From: Siphonodentalium dalli | Lineage: Eukaryota; Mollusca; Scaphopoda; Gadilida; Siphonodentaliidae | Direction: 5' to 3' | DNA length: 64,000 nt | NCBI GenBank assembly: GCA_032622095.1 | Contig: CP136068.1 | Span: 115,557,509 to 115,621,508 of the forward strand | Shown here: piece by piece, positions 12,007 through 24,248 of the stretch | How the letters are laid out: each line of letters starts with the position of its first letter | Position numbering within the stretch: the first letter of the stretch is position 1 | Notes under the pieces: model-generated | What the model saw: the letters and a program-made list of their open reading frames with translations, nothing else | Databases searched by the model: none | Told to the model about the DNA's origin: nothing | Translations under genes and position numbers: made by a program

Positions 12007-13349
12007 GTTTGTTCACTTACACCGATCATATATATAAATACACTAGCATTGTACACGATATAAAGGATGAATACTAACTACCATGTAGCTAAATTAACTA
12101 CCCACGGGTTGATACAAGTTTACATAGCTACGGGTAGTTAATCGCATAACTCTCATTATTGGCTAAACGACTACATACGATGGATGTACATCTAGCTATC
12201 TACATATATTTAATCTCATCTGTCCCTCAATATTCCAGCTTGCATTGGTATAGCAAACGTTTCAGATCTAACCCCTCAAAGAGATAATGTTGCCAACTTT
12301 TAGTAAACTGATAACAACACCTAAATAAATAAGGTCATCCGAAGTTAATTGTTTCTCAGGCAATTTATTATTTAGATCAGTGAGTGTTTTTTATATTTAT
12401 TCGTTAGTCCCAGATAAAATGGTTGATAGTCTGAATCATACTATATAATCATGTTACGGTTAATCTTCTGATAGTCTGAATCATATTATAGTATCATGTT
12501 ACGGTTCATTGAATCATACTATATAATCATACTATATAATCATGTTACGGTTCATCTGAATCATACTATATAATCATGTTACGGTTCATCTGAATCATAC
12601 TATATAATCATGTTACGGTTCATCTGAATCATACTATATAATCATGTTACGGTTCATCTGAATCATACTATATAGTCATGTTACGGTTCATCTGAATCAT
12701 ACTATATAATCATGTTACGGTTCATCTGCTGATAATGATTTATTGGCGTAAAACATCGAGGATATTTTGCTAATACAGTGGTTACCAGTATATACAAAAA
12801 CATGTGCTAATAAACTATACAAGAACAACACCACATAATATGCTAAGATTCACAAGGAGGTCGGGCTCATGTATCATATTTATGGTTATCTAACTGCCGT
12901 TTGCTCGACACAACCACTGCAGAAGCGACGTATCGTTGGACTTACCAGCTATAAAGTGAGTGAACTCTTTTGAAGCTAAACTCAAATGGAAAACCTTTCG
13001 TCAGTACAATTACATGAACCAGTATTCAGATGATGAGACAGCTCAAAGTGGAAATTGACTGATATTATAAAGAATATGAAAAGCCATGATATCCAATTTG
13101 TTACTGGTAGAATGTTCGTCATTTGTAAAACAAAAATAGCCAACCTTTAACCCACGAACTGGACATTGTACGGCCTATTGATGTAAATGTTACTAATGAA
13201 TATATTTACAGTCACACATACAACTCTGTGCAAACCATTTTTATCCCCATAACATCTAAAACGGCCACACAATTTCACACCTCGGTCACACACAATTTCA
13301 CTATGTCCAGTGTAATATGTATTATAAATCAGAATGAATTATAATATAC
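12007..13349. other. Lectin gene 1 intron 1, first part
   Basis: Intronic and alignable in pieces to copy 2. GGCTAAACGACTACA at about 12160 matches 60520, and GAACTGGACATTGTA at about 13155 matches 60598. It contains the 34-bp minisatellite at 12431. No gene seen. Confidence 0.6.
12431..12728. repeat. Minisatellite, 34-bp unit, about 8 copies
   Basis: The unit is CTGAATCATACTATATAATC followed by ATGTTACGGTTCAT. The outer copies are slightly degenerate and the central ones almost identical. It is intronic and not obviously present in copy 2. Confidence 0.9.
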
Positions 13350-14444
13350 TGTAACCTGTGTGGGGTGTCTTCGTTTAGGTTACTTTGTAATGTCTATATG
13401 ATATTGTCAAATAGCTTAACTTGACAAATAGAGGAATCAAATATTGCCCATATTGCCCAGTTCCACTTCTAGCTCAAGGTTGAGTAGAAATTCAATAAGT
13501 TAATTGAATAATTAATCATTTATTATGTACTATTCTGACAAAAGTGATATATTATGTGTACTGATTTCATGTATATACAATGGAGTATAATTTGTGATTG
13601 TTAGCTCCCCACTTGCTTCACCTTTCCAGTAATGGAATAGGACATAAACAGAGTGTCATGAGCTATGTATTAGCATTAATGTTAATTAATTCTTATTATT
13701 TATGTCGATTGATCATCAACATTTGTATTCATATATTGAATACTTCAAGATATTGCTTTAATAAGAATATTCAATGTGAGAAATAAGCTTCTCAAATGAT
13801 ATTCCATTGGGTGAAAGACGGTAGTCTAACACGAAAACAGGATACATCGGATTGTATCCATGATAAACAATAGTATTAGTATCCAGAATAGATAGGAAAT
13901 TCCCAACGGAACGCCTACTCAAATGTAGTCAATGGGCTGACTTGTCTCAACGACGGGCGTACCTTCGTTCTGATAAATAGTTCAAGAGAACTTTGAGATC
14001 GTCACTGATATAATGTATCGCCTGGATTTGACCAAAATAATATGAGATTGCGTTCCCTTACGGAGGGAGGAAGCATTTTATACCCCGGGATTGCGTTCCC
14101 TAGAGGGCACGCAGTACGTTCCCTTACGGTCACGTGACTGCGTTCGCTCACAAGACCGCGTTCCCTCACTCGGCACGCACTGCGTTCCCTGCTCTTGGAG
14201 GGCACGCAGTGCGTTCCTAGTAACCGTATCTAACCAATCGCGCAGTAATTTCACGAACCGAAAGTTAAGCTTCTGGATCGTGACGTCACCAAATTTGTAA
14301 ACAATGTGCTTGCAATTCACAATGAATAACATGACAAATAATATTACTTGCGTGAATAAAATGAGGCGAATGGTTGATAGGTGAACAAAAACGAAATGAA
14401 ATGACGCGCTGCTAAACGATAGGTGAAAACCTAACTTCGTTACA
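13350..14444 (-). repeat. LTR (3' LTR with respect to the element)
   Basis: About 1095 bp with TG...CA ends. It contains repeated GGGAACGCA-type motifs (seen on the - strand, 14040-14220), a CACGTGAC box near 14131 and TGACGTCA at about 14280, which is a perfect CRE palindrome. The partner LTR shares TGACGTCA and CACGTGAC. Confidence 0.88.
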
Positions 14445-14553
14445 CCATCCCCCCTTTAGAGAAATTGTTCGACCGCGATCATAACTTTACAACGATAGCA
14501 GTATATATAATGAACGGAATGACAAATAATAACTTGTTCTTAGTGATAGCCAT

Positions 14554-15066
14554 CTACTCTTCTCGTCTCCACTTCGTTGACAGATCCAATGGTTGTTTAC
14601 CCTCAGGTTTCCTGGTCGTGTTCCCTCTGTCGTCGGTCTGACTTGCCCGCGAAACTGCTATCTTGACTTCGGGATCCCGGAACCATGTTTCATTTAGGGA
14701 ATACACTCTCCCATCCGGCAACCTCACGCTCTCCACTTTTTTATGCATAGATACCCATACGGAATAATCCGCCTCTGGTAATTTTGTAGATGTGCTCGCT
14801 CCCCAGTTCGCGCCGCTCGTATCAGTTGGGCGGTGTGGCCCTCCATACACATGGAATAAGAATAGTGGCTCGGAACCTAATTGCTCGTATGACGTGAATG
14901 GCTCCGGTAGGGTGATGTTTGGGTCCATCTTCAAATTAACCTTCTCCTGAACTTTCTGTGGATGATACTTTTCCGGCTCAATATCCGCCTGCGTGCCTAC
15001 ATCACCCGATATCTGATATCCGTTTGAGTCGTCATTGTTTCTTTCTGTGACATGATTTGAGTGCAC
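14554..15066 (-). pseudogene. Retrotransposon 3' ORF, C-terminal part
   Basis: An open - strand frame of 170 codons lies between the integrase and the 3' LTR. The annotated start is a GTG, and the frame simply continues upstream, so this is the tail of a larger broken ORF beginning near 15943. It ends QPLDLSTKWRREE. PLDLS matches the binding motif for the corepressor CtBP, though a five-residue match may be chance. There is no transmembrane segment, so it is not an obvious envelope. I do not recognise a family. Confidence 0.5.
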
Positions 15067-15079
15067 ACTGTAACTGGCC

Positions 15080-15943
15080 GTGCTGTAATAGTTAGGTCTA
15101 ACGGCTAATCAGTTGTTGATGATGAAAGGGTGATTCTTGTTGCTGCTGCCACCGAAGGAATCGCCAAGTTTTCACCACAACTTTTATTATCACCATCACG
15201 GACCCCACTCAGAGAAGGAGTAATACTGCTCATCAAATCTGACTCATCTGGAAAATTTACATTTATGGCCTCCAGAGCCTATAAGAAGTCGGCCGCCATA
15301 TCATCCTCTGATAATCCTGTCTGTATAACAGGATTCTTGGGAATTTCTGCCAGAAAGATATCTGGATTTAACACTGGTGATTTGACTACGGAGGGTAGCA
15401 AGAGGTCAATGTTGGGAGAGTTCCATGTAACGGCTGGACGATCCGGCCCTGGGTCTGATACAATTGTCTCGGCAGCTGGTTTCTTGGGTGCCACCTTATG
15501 ACAAATTTGACTGACACCGTCTCCGCCGTGAACTTCCGTTCTCGTGACAGTGATGCTCTGCTCGTAATATTTACTTTGGGTGTTGCGACTCGGACCTGTG
15601 ATTTTATTCTTGGGGACGAAATCCTTGCCTCTCTATCCTGGTCTCTTCTGTTACTCTCGCGATCGTCTCGATTGCTGTGGATATTGTCTCTATCCTTTCT
15701 GTTGTTGTCCCTATCTCGTGCCGTTTCCCGACCAATCGCTGTCTTGGTAATGTTATGCTGCTTTTTAAGGTGTTGTGCCATGACATAACGACGCCCCTCT
15801 GCTACATTGTACGAACAAAATGGGCATCCAACCGTTTCCCCGTGTGTGTCTCGGTGGTGCCGGCCCCGCTGCTTTCTGGTAATAAACCTTCGACTGCAAT
15901 CCCAACATTTTAACTCTTCATTTGGCTTTGGTCTTGCTGGCAT
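15080..15943 (-). pseudogene. Retrotransposon 3' ORF, N-terminal C2H2 zinc-finger part (frameshifted)
   Basis: It starts at 15943 (MPARPKPNEELKCWDCSRRF). A first finger CWDCSRRF...HHRDTH is followed by a second, CPFCSYN...HLKKQH, then an Arg/Asp-rich charged stretch (RDRDNNRKDRDN). Near 15500 the reading shifts frame into a Pro/Asp-rich segment (APKKPAAETIVSDPGPDRP), which hits a stop near 15284. The arrangement suggests a nucleic-acid-binding accessory protein encoded after pol. It is clearly degenerate here. Zinc fingers are visible directly; the role is inference. Confidence 0.55.
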
Positions 15944-16089
15944 CTGGGAAATAAAGAAGATTGTTTCTTTGAGTAATCGTGCCTAATGGGCTGCGCCCTT
16001 AAAGGCATATCTCTTAAAAGTTACTGGGACCTTGTTACCGTTTTAGGGCCCGGTATGAACCATCGATTCGCCCTTCCTTTGAATTATTT

Positions 16090-16998
16090 CAATCTGTCAG
16101 CGTGTACCACCCTAGAATTGAATTTCGCCCCTCGTTTGATCCTATATAGAACATCTGTTAAAATTTCATAGTATACGGTCCATCAAACTTTTTTTCAAGT
16201 GTTCGTGAAGCCCCTTTCCCACATGAGTGACTCTAAGTAACATCATGTCGCCTACTTTCAATTTTATTTTATCATCGCTGCGTGTTCTTATATCATATTG
16301 TCGTTTATGTCTGTCACTTGCATGTTTCATATTGTTGCGGGCTACGTCATGTATATTGTCAAGTTTATTTTGGAGTTTCTCAATATACCCCGGGACATCG
16401 GCATGTCCTGCTTCATTGTAACGTCTTATTGTCCAATTGTCCGCGGGTATAAAAGGTCAACCGACATGTCAGGTTATCTGCCCATCATCATCATACATGG
16501 TGTGTACCCTGTGCTGTCATGCACTGATGTTCGGTATGCAAACACCATAAGTGGTAAGTATGTGTCCCCAATCTCTCTGTATTTTGGATATATATTTACT
16601 GAACATGTCCTTAAGCGTACGATTCTGGCGTTCTACGAGTCCATCGGGACGTGGGTGAAATGGAGTCGTACGAGTTTTGTCGATGTTTAAAAGTTTGCAC
16701 AAATGCTGTAATACTGTGCATTCAAATTGTCTGCCCTGATAGCTATGTTTTTTGTAAAGGTATTCCCCAACGACTAATGAACTGTGTGAGGAATAAGTCA
16801 GCAATCGTAATGGCCTCCTGATTAGGCATGTGATATGCTTCTGCCCACCGCGTGTAATAATCCATAATCACCAGAATGTATCAATTCCCCTCTCTAGTTT
16901 TTGGAAGCGGACCCTTTATATCGATTGCAACCCGCTCCATTTTGGGGCGCCCACCAAATACTGTTTCTTTGGTCCTTTGAGCATCTGACCCGGCTCCA
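16090..16998 (-). pseudogene. Ty3/gypsy integrase remnant
   Basis: Read on the - strand from the 5' LTR edge, the sequence gives ERVAIDIKGPLP, DYYTRWAEAYHMP and FISRWGIP. After a frameshift come GRQFEC and KTRTTPFHPRPDGLVERQN, which are the hallmark catalytic-core segments of gypsy integrases (DDE type). Further on, fragments of the C-terminal domain appear in shifting frames near 16110-16260 (KVGDMMLLRVTHVGKGLHEH). Stops and frameshifts occur inside the core, so it is non-functional. The longest intact piece is 16517-16804. The N-terminal zinc-binding domain of integrase and everything upstream are missing. Confidence 0.88.
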
Positions 16999-17003
16999 AA
17001 TTA

Positions 17004-18134
17004 TGTAACCTGTGAGGGGGGTGTCTTCCTCTGGGTTACTTTATAATGTCTATATGATATTGTCCAATAGCTTAACTTGACACATAGAGGAATAAAATAT
17101 TGCCCTATTTCCCAGTCCCACTTCTAGCTCAATGGTGAGTAGAAATTCAATGAGTTAATTGAATAATTAATCATTTATTCTGTACTATTCTGACAAAAGT
17201 GATATATAATATATGTATTGATTTCATGTATATACAACGGAGTATAATTTGTGATTGCTAGCTCCCTACTTGCTTCACCGTTCCGGTAATGGAATAGGAC
17301 ATAAACAGAGTGTCCTGAGCTATGTATCAGAATTAATATTTATGTCGATTGATCATCAACATTTGTATTTATATATTAGGTGAATACTTCAAGATATTGC
17401 TTTAATAACAATATTCAATGTGAGAAATAAGCTTCTCAAATGATATTTCATTGGGTGAAAGACGGTAGTCTAACACGAAACAGGATACATCGGATTGTAT
17501 CCATGATAAACAATAGTATTAGTATCCAGAATATATAGGAAATTCCCAAACGGAATGCCTACTCAAATGTGGTCAATGGGCTGACTTGTCTCAACGACGG
17601 GCGTACCTTCGTTTTGATAAATAGTTCAGGAGAACTTTGAGATCGTCACTGCTATAAAATATCGTCTGGATTTGACCAAAATAATACGAGATTGCGTTCA
17701 CTTACGGAGGGGTGAGCCTTTTATACCCCGGGATTGCGTTCCCTAGAGGGCACGCACTACGTTCCGTTACGGTCACGTGACTGTGTTCCCTCACAAGACT
17801 GCGTCCCATTACTGGGCACACAATGTGTTCCCTGCTCTTGGAGGGCACACAGTTCGTTCCTAGTAACCGTATCTAACCAAGAGCGCAGTAATTTCACGAA
17901 CCGGAAGTTAAGCTTCTGTATCGTGACGTCACCAAATTTGTAAACAATGTGCTAGCAATTCACAATCAATAACATGACAAATAATATTACTTGCGCGAAT
18001 AAAATACGGATATATGACGAACCAAAGTTTCCAAACGGGTGATTTTATGAATGAGGCGAAGGGTTGATAAGTGAACAAAAACCAAATTAAATGACGCGCT
18101 GCTAAACGGAAGGTGAAAACCTAATTTCGTTACA
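17004..18134 (-). repeat. LTR (5' LTR with respect to the element)
   Basis: About 1131 bp and clearly homologous to 13350-14444, with many substitutions plus an extra segment of about 50 bp near 18001-18050 that is absent from the other LTR. Ends TGTAAC...GTTACA. TGACGTCA (about 17923) and CACGTGAC (about 17774) are conserved. Confidence 0.88.
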
Positions 18135-19499
18135 ATACAATTGGATTCATCCATGTAGAAATGAAGGAAATTGAACACCTACATTATATGCAATACGAAA
18201 TGAATTATCATATGTGCTTCTAAGTAAACACATGATTCATATTTTAGTCATAAATATAGCAACAAAATCAGCGAATTCCATTACCCCTATCTGTAAATTA
18301 AAGAATGACAACTCCAGTGTAAACAAGTTTGAACAGAACATTTATAAATCTGGGTGGAATTATCTGTTTCTGTAGACCACGACTTATGGCTATATGGTTT
18401 TTCGGTATTTAGTCATATCGCGATACCATGGAGGCATATATACATGGAGGCAATGAGAGACAGGTGTGTCGGACCAGAAGCTATCGGCGTTATTCGTATT
18501 AATGTAGAGGGTTGTATGAGCGTGCTCGTCGGCGTGTGTTGGCGCAAGAACTAAAACAATGTCCATGCGTTTACAAAGCCATACTAGCGTGTCAGCACAA
18601 TCCATTCATTCGCTAATTGAGCTCAATGAAATTTGTTTCACGTGGGTTAATGCTTTAGAAGTGGTGTTGATAACTTGCGCCATTATTATTTTGCTGACAC
18701 CCAGGTCAGTGTGGAAAATGAAATACGCCGATGGCGATATAACCGGATGTATATGATAGGCCGAGTTAGGCATTCAACATTCTCAGTTAAACTTTCACTA
18801 TGGACGAATTAAAGTACGCTGCAGAAAAATTAGGATCTTATTTTTATAATCCCAGCGATGCCCAGGCAATTTTAGAACGTAAGCGACACACATCAGATGG
18901 TGTTGACGAGGTGCGTGGAAATTTAGATCACCCACCACCCGGGATAGCTTCCTGGAAACTTGTAACACCTTTCCCAGATAAGCCCTGCTATTTGTTATAA
19001 TTCAATCACACCAGTATCTTGATACTTGCAATTTCAAAACTGAAAAGCCAGGGTTTTATGTTTTATGTCAACCCGGTCCGGTCACGAGGATAATAACATG
19101 TTAACACTTTCTATACTAAATACTTGTTGGCGAGTATTTCCATTGGGACATGTTCAGATAATAAGTTGAACAAACGTCTAATAATCGTGTGTTAAACTTA
19201 TTATCTTCACATTTCCCACTAATGAATGTGAATACTTCTGCACTTGTACTATATTTTCGTCTTTCTTTTGGCTTGTATTACCTCAACATTCATTACAATG
19301 GATAATATACCATTTCATTGTATGCTTTTGTAACTGAATGGGGGTTCCACGCAATATAGAAATGGTAAATATACCGTTGGATACTGATGTACTGCATTCA
19401 GCCAGAGTAAGATAAAAAATGCATGATCGTGAAAGGATCACTTTATCAAAGTAATATAACACGTGAAATTACCTGGAATTGTTCCAATACGATATTTTT
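18135..19499. other. Intron 1 of lectin gene 1, middle part
   Basis: The first 50 bases after the LTR element align to 60785-60830 in copy 2. A 66-codon frame at 18800-19000 has a tidy start (CACTATGGACGAA) but no recognisable domain or second-copy support, so I do not call it. Nothing else is seen. Confidence 0.5.
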
Positions 19500-19960
19500 A
19501 TATGCGATGAGATTTTAGTAATAAATAATATTTATACAGCGCTTTATCGCAGATAGCCCAGAGCGCTTACATTCATTCTAGTACCCTACACTCTACCACA
19601 CGTGGTACACACATACATATATACACATATCATAGACATATACGCAAGAGCTGATGACATAAGATTAACAAATACATACACATCGTTAAACAATATCTGA
19701 GATAACCTCCCAGTGCGCACAGAATATTCACTCTTTAACACAGATTTGAATTCGGTCAGAGAGTTTGAAAATTTTGTGTCGTGTCTCAGTGAGTTCCAAA
19801 CATTTGGAGCATACAAATAAAATACTCTATATCGCCATAAGTTTGAAAATAATGGGGTAATGAAAGTAGCTGACATAAACAGGTTATTCTAGTAAAGGTC
19901 TATATACTCAAAGGGAAACGAGCTAGAAAATTCCTTGAGCCATACACGAAGTAAACGCAA
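19500..19960 (-). mobile_element. Non-LTR retrotransposon 3' fragment
   Basis: On the - strand a frame contains RYRVFYLYAPNVWNSL and then FSNSLTEFKSVLK. This is the typical C-terminus of CR1/L2-like reverse transcriptase ORFs (xLWNSLPxxI...SLxxFKxxLK). It is followed by a 3' end with AAGCGC...GATAAAGCGCTGTATAAATA, a common LINE tail in invertebrates. It is 5'-truncated with stops upstream. Confidence 0.7.
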
Positions 19961-19992
19961 TATTTGGAAATATATTATTATTAATTCTATTA

Positions 19993-20246
19993 TTAACCCT
20001 TTGAGTACCAGGGGCCGATCTCATCGGCCCTAAACCTACAAAATAAGTCTGTTAAAGAATATAAGAATAAATTATTAAAATTGTAAACAAATTGTAAAAA
20101 AAAAAAAAAAAAAAAAAAAATGTTAGGCCCATGCATTCTCTTATATATGCGAGGCGACCTATGGTCGACTCGCATATATAAGAGAATGCATTGGCACAGG
20201 GTATATGGGTTGATACAAAAATCGGACCTGGCACTCAAAGGGTTAA
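19993..20246. mobile_element. piggyBac-like MITE with nested hairpin
   Basis: TTAA at 19993-19996 and 20243-20246 flank inverted termini CCCTTTGAGT(A/G)CCAGG(G)xCCGAT. TTAA target sites and CCCTTTGAG-type ends are typical of piggyBac MITEs. Inside are a poly-A run of about 24 (20097-20120) and, at about 20128-20195, the same 68-bp palindromic hairpin as in the composite element at 10788. It has no coding capacity. Confidence 0.85.
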
Positions 20247-20499
20247 TTTATTTTGTAAAGCGTAAAATCCAATTCTAAATATGCTCTTAATGCTACACAA
20301 ACAAACCTTACATGAATGAACACACATATCGGCATAGTTATATAACAGACATACGTACGAAAAAACAAACAATTAGATTCAGTAAAATCACACGAATACA
20401 GCATTATACCTGTCTGTCAATATAATTGACGAACATATACATGTATGTAGTGGTGCGAATACAACACTGTTTGCTGACAGAAATTGCGTAATCAATGTT

Positions 20500-20625
20500 G
20501 TGTACTTTCAATAATATAATATTCCCCAAATAATTGTCTTGAGACTGCCTTTGAACTCAAAGAAGTCACGAATTTGGCGTATCTCCTTTGGCAGGTCGTT
20601 CCACATCCTATGGGAATATATTTAC
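20500..20625 (-). mobile_element. Non-LTR retrotransposon C-terminal fragment
   Basis: The - strand translation gives MWNDLPKEIRQIRDF followed by FKGSLKTIIWG. This matches the conserved WNxLPxxIRxxxSLxxFKxxLKT end of LINE reverse-transcriptase ORFs. Only this short piece is recognisable. Confidence 0.6.
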
Positions 20626-23300
20626 GAAAATATATACACCAAACACTAATGAGATATATCACAAATCAGATATATCGAATACCTTGCAATTAAAAAATGC
20701 TTTTGTGTCGACAAATGAACTGTTTTGAAAGTATTCCTCAATTCAATTTTTTTTGTAATTTAAGGGAAATGGGCATTTTATAAGCTGAGGTAACTTCCAA
20801 AACAAAACAAAAATGAACAGAAAGAAAAAAATTCTGTCACGTATACACACATTTACTAAAGCGTATCTAAATGAAATTAAAACCTTACTGTGAACACACT
20901 TTTTACAGGAACGACAATTTGCGAAGTGGCAACATTCGGTTGAATTCATTTTCCTGCATTCAAAATATAACTAACATACTGTGCGTTCCGGTTGATTGAA
21001 CTAGAATTCAAGACATTCTTGCCACAAATGTGTTTCTCTTGAACTGTTTATCTGCAAGCGGCACTCATATTTGTTCTCAGTAAAATGAGTTGTACTTTCT
21101 ACTAACATCTCCCGAGGAAGGACTTTGAACAGTGTTAGTGGGATGCAGTTATGTAGTCAATCTAGGAGAGGGCCGATGGATTACATTCTGACACAGCTGT
21201 ATAATCTTCAGATTTTGTAGGTAAAATATAATATATTGAGCACGACTTGTTGTTGACTATGCCTGTATAATGCTTCGCGCATTGAACTATACCTACCAGC
21301 TGAGCCCAGTGGGCACTATACCTGGGTATTCAACTCCAAGCCATGATCTATTTATTTAAGATATAGTATATGTAAATGATATGTCCCCATAACAAAGAAC
21401 ATCTAGCCACGTCTATGCGTACTCTACGTTCATACAGAAGATGCATACGCTCTCGTTTTGTGCGACTTATTGAAGATATTCTTTGAATTTTTAGGTTGTG
21501 GAAATATACCCAACAACCAAGCAACAGACCACTGGTCCGTGTTCCATGTTCAGATTGAGCATAATTTGCTATTCACTTTTCCACTATAGTATAGTATAGT
21601 AGCGTAATTACATCAGGGAACGGCGTGATAAATAGATCGGCATAATATATGCCTATTTTAATTGGGAATGGCCTGATCTATCGAGGCCAGTAGCACCATT
21701 TCCATCGTCGTGCACGACATGTGCCAATGTTATGATTCGGCATATTATGCGCCACTTTAATGAATATTCTGAGCACATAATGTATAGATTCCATCAATTT
21801 AGATCGGGTGACTTGTGCTGCTATTTTATTAGAGAAATGGTGTCAGGCCCAAGTTTTGCACTTTGAGTTAGTGATGTAACAGTCATAGTTTGAAACGGCA
21901 TAGTATATGCTTATTTTGTGCAACCTTGAATGGCATGACATGTTTTTGGGACAGCGCCTTCTAAGGTACACACGTTCATTGTGAATTCTATAAGTTTGCT
22001 TCAGGATTTATACAATGAGTGCGACCTGTAACAGGGAAAGAACCAGTTTATTAATTGTTACATGACCAATTCACACATGTGGCGCGACATGGTGTCGTTT
22101 GTAGCTTTAATGATGCGAGATTTGATACCCTTGCTCCTGTTGGAGTCGGTAATTAATCACTATACTCGATTTGCTTGCAATGGTTTTGTATTGCATAATC
22201 TTCCAATGTGCTGTGGGAATAATTCGACGTATCGCCTCTATCCTTTGCGGAGAATATGTCGCCGAGATTTCTAAATTTGGCGAAACATGATTAGAAAATA
22301 TTTCCGCTCTAATGATTCTAGTTCTGTGGGATGTGATTTCGATTAATCGAACACAGTTTTAATTGAAAATAGACTCTAGAATAAACTTTACAGAGTCTAA
22401 ATTAAATAGTTAGAAAACCATTACCTCCACGAGGGATTACGTCAGTGTCAGCCAATGACAACAAAACGACGTGCTGAAACCAATCATGCGATGGTAGGAA
22501 GTCATGTGACATATTGATTCGTCGCAGTTAAAATTACCATTATAAAAAGCACTCTAGTAAACATGGTGAATACACCGTAGTATTTACCGTGGTGATTGCA
22601 ACAGGTAACATGTTGCAATTTGACCAGGGAGTTGCTATGATAAAATGTGTCTAGCGAATCGTCACCATGTTATATAGCAAACATGTAGGACCACCCATGT
22701 ATTTACTCTAGTTAAATTGACCCACCCATGTATTTCACCAAGGTATTTTACCGGAATGTAAGTATGTATGTGATGGTGCTACTAGGGTAATTATACCAGT
22801 GTAATTTACCTCGACATTAGGGTCATTTACCACGTTATTACCGAGGCACACTTATGGAAGTCTTAAAATTTGAGAGAGCAGATTGGGATGTCATATGAAC
22901 GACACATGTGATTGTATAAGGTGTTAACATCTTCTGGACATAGTTGACTTATTTATTACAATATTCTTGCCAGATTCTGTTAACATGACAAGTATGACAA
23001 CGGGTACAATAGTTTTCCACTGATTATGATTTTCTTCTCACTACTGCGTAATACGCTATTGTGATATAGAGTTATCTTTCGAAAACACAGTACGTGTTAT
23101 TAGCTGCCACGTAACTAATTAATAATAGGGAATTTAGAACTCAGTTATTCTCAAAATCCGTCAAAACCAGCTAATATCAAAACAGCATGGTTGTTGCGCC
23201 AGGTTTTAAAGCAACAGACGACATTTGAAGTAAAACGTTTTCTAAAGAGCGTTTTTTTCTTGAATAAATCTATATTGACTGAATAACGAAGATAGGAGAT
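20626..23300. other. Intron 1 of lectin gene 1, nothing gene-like
   Basis: No coding sequence supported. Around 21629, 21735 and 21893 a diverged motif (CGGCATAxTATGC followed by ATTTTxxxxxAATGG) recurs and may be an old repeat. Around 22560-22860 many GTATTTACC-like words occur. Confidence 0.45.
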
Positions 23301-23354
23301 ATTCACAAATGAAACAAAAATACTTTAATGTAAAGAGCATTTTAAAGAGTATAT

Positions 23355-23660
23355 TCCGTTTCACCAGGGTTTTACCAGACTATAATGTGTTACATCATGA
23401 CCATCAAGCATTTCCAAGAGTATATTCGGATTTACATGGGTTTACATGGATTTACCCATGCATGCTGTTTCACCAGCATTTTACGAGAGTAAAGCGGGGT
23501 CAACCGTGACTTTGTTTGGAATTTACAAGGGTTTGTCCTTTCTACAAGGTATTTACATTGCTTTTACCAGGATATACATTTTTTTACCCGACTTTACCAT
23601 GTTTTACTATAATATGGTTTACCGGGCTTTTACCAGAGTTGTTTTGTTTTTTTAAGGGTA
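23355..23660. repeat. TTTACC-rich degenerate simple repeat
   Basis: Words of the form TTTxACCAGGxTTTTACCAG recur irregularly across this stretch and give F/Y/T-rich frames in all three phases. It is repeat-derived and not coding. Confidence 0.55.
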
Positions 23661-24025
23661 GCTCAATACATTTTCTGTCATATGGACAATTTCACAGTGT
23701 TTACACAATTAGAGATTACAACAACTAATTAAATACTCAAAGTGTCTACGAAAATCAATAATTGACCAGTAATACATAGCAAGGAAAACAGAATCAAGTA
23801 TTTCCGAGAATTTCAACAGTTAACATCCGGTTTTGTTATCTTGGGGAAAAACGACACCGAAAGGAGATGCCTGTCAATCGTAAAACTATTGATGTGCTGT
23901 GACGTCATACAGCAGGGATTGTATGCGGACGCGGCGGTAACGTGAATTGCAGTGAACTCCTTTAGACTATTGTTGGAGAGTCTAATTTCATGCCCATCCT
24001 TAAGTTAGAAAGCCATTATTTCCAG

Positions 24026-24248
24026 CGTGACACAGCAATGGCGAAAATGACGGCTACGCCACCACCAACATCATTAGTAATAACAATGTCAACAACATCA
24101 GAAACATCAGAAGCAACAACGACGATGACAACAACATCATCAACAACAATTGCCACCACTACAACCACCACTTCTACCACCACAACAACAACCTCCACCA
24201 TGACGACCACGGCAACGACCACCACCACCACGACAACGACGACTCAAG
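24026..24248 (+). CDS. Lectin gene 1, exon 2: threonine-rich mucin-like stalk
   Basis: The exon encodes residues 104-177, preceded by acceptor ATTATTTCCAG. It enters in phase 0, matching exon 1, and leaves in phase 1 at donor CAAG before GTACCG. The product begins RDTAMAKMTATPPPTS and becomes almost pure Thr with a few Ser, Met and Ala. This is a probable O-glycosylated spacer between the PAN and lectin domains. Codons mix ACA, ACC and ACG, so it is not a plain trinucleotide run, although repeat instability is likely and length may vary between alleles. A Val-rich antisense frame here is only its shadow. The upstream pyrimidine tract is weak, which lowers certainty on the exact boundary. Confidence 0.65.

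Larger units (their letters stand above)
13350..18134 (-). mobile_element. Ty3/gypsy-type LTR retrotransposon, internally deleted and decayed
   Basis: Two direct repeats starting TGTAAC and ending GTTACA (13350-14444 and 17004-18134) flank a 2.56-kb interior. A 4-bp direct repeat ATAC sits at 13346-13349 and 18135-18138. The element-free sequence is retained in the segmental copy at 60785-60788, where one ATAC joins the two flanks. Coding sequence is on the - strand. An integrase core begins almost at the edge of the 5' LTR (17004), so the primer site, gag, protease and reverse transcriptase have been deleted. Downstream of integrase is an extra zinc-finger frame. LTR divergence, stops and frameshifts show an old, inactive copy. 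Confidence 0.9.

Noticed and set aside
15060-15110. A second CtBP-like motif (PLDLT) in the retrotransposon 3' ORF
   Set aside because: It lies directly after a stop codon and in a frame that does not connect with the main ORF pieces.
18800-19000. 66-codon ORF starting MDELKYAAEKLGSYFY
   Set aside because: Plausible start context but no recognised domain, no splice partners and no duplicate to test conservation.
24016-24231. Val-rich antisense ORF
   Set aside because: Complement of the threonine-rich exon; no independent evidence.
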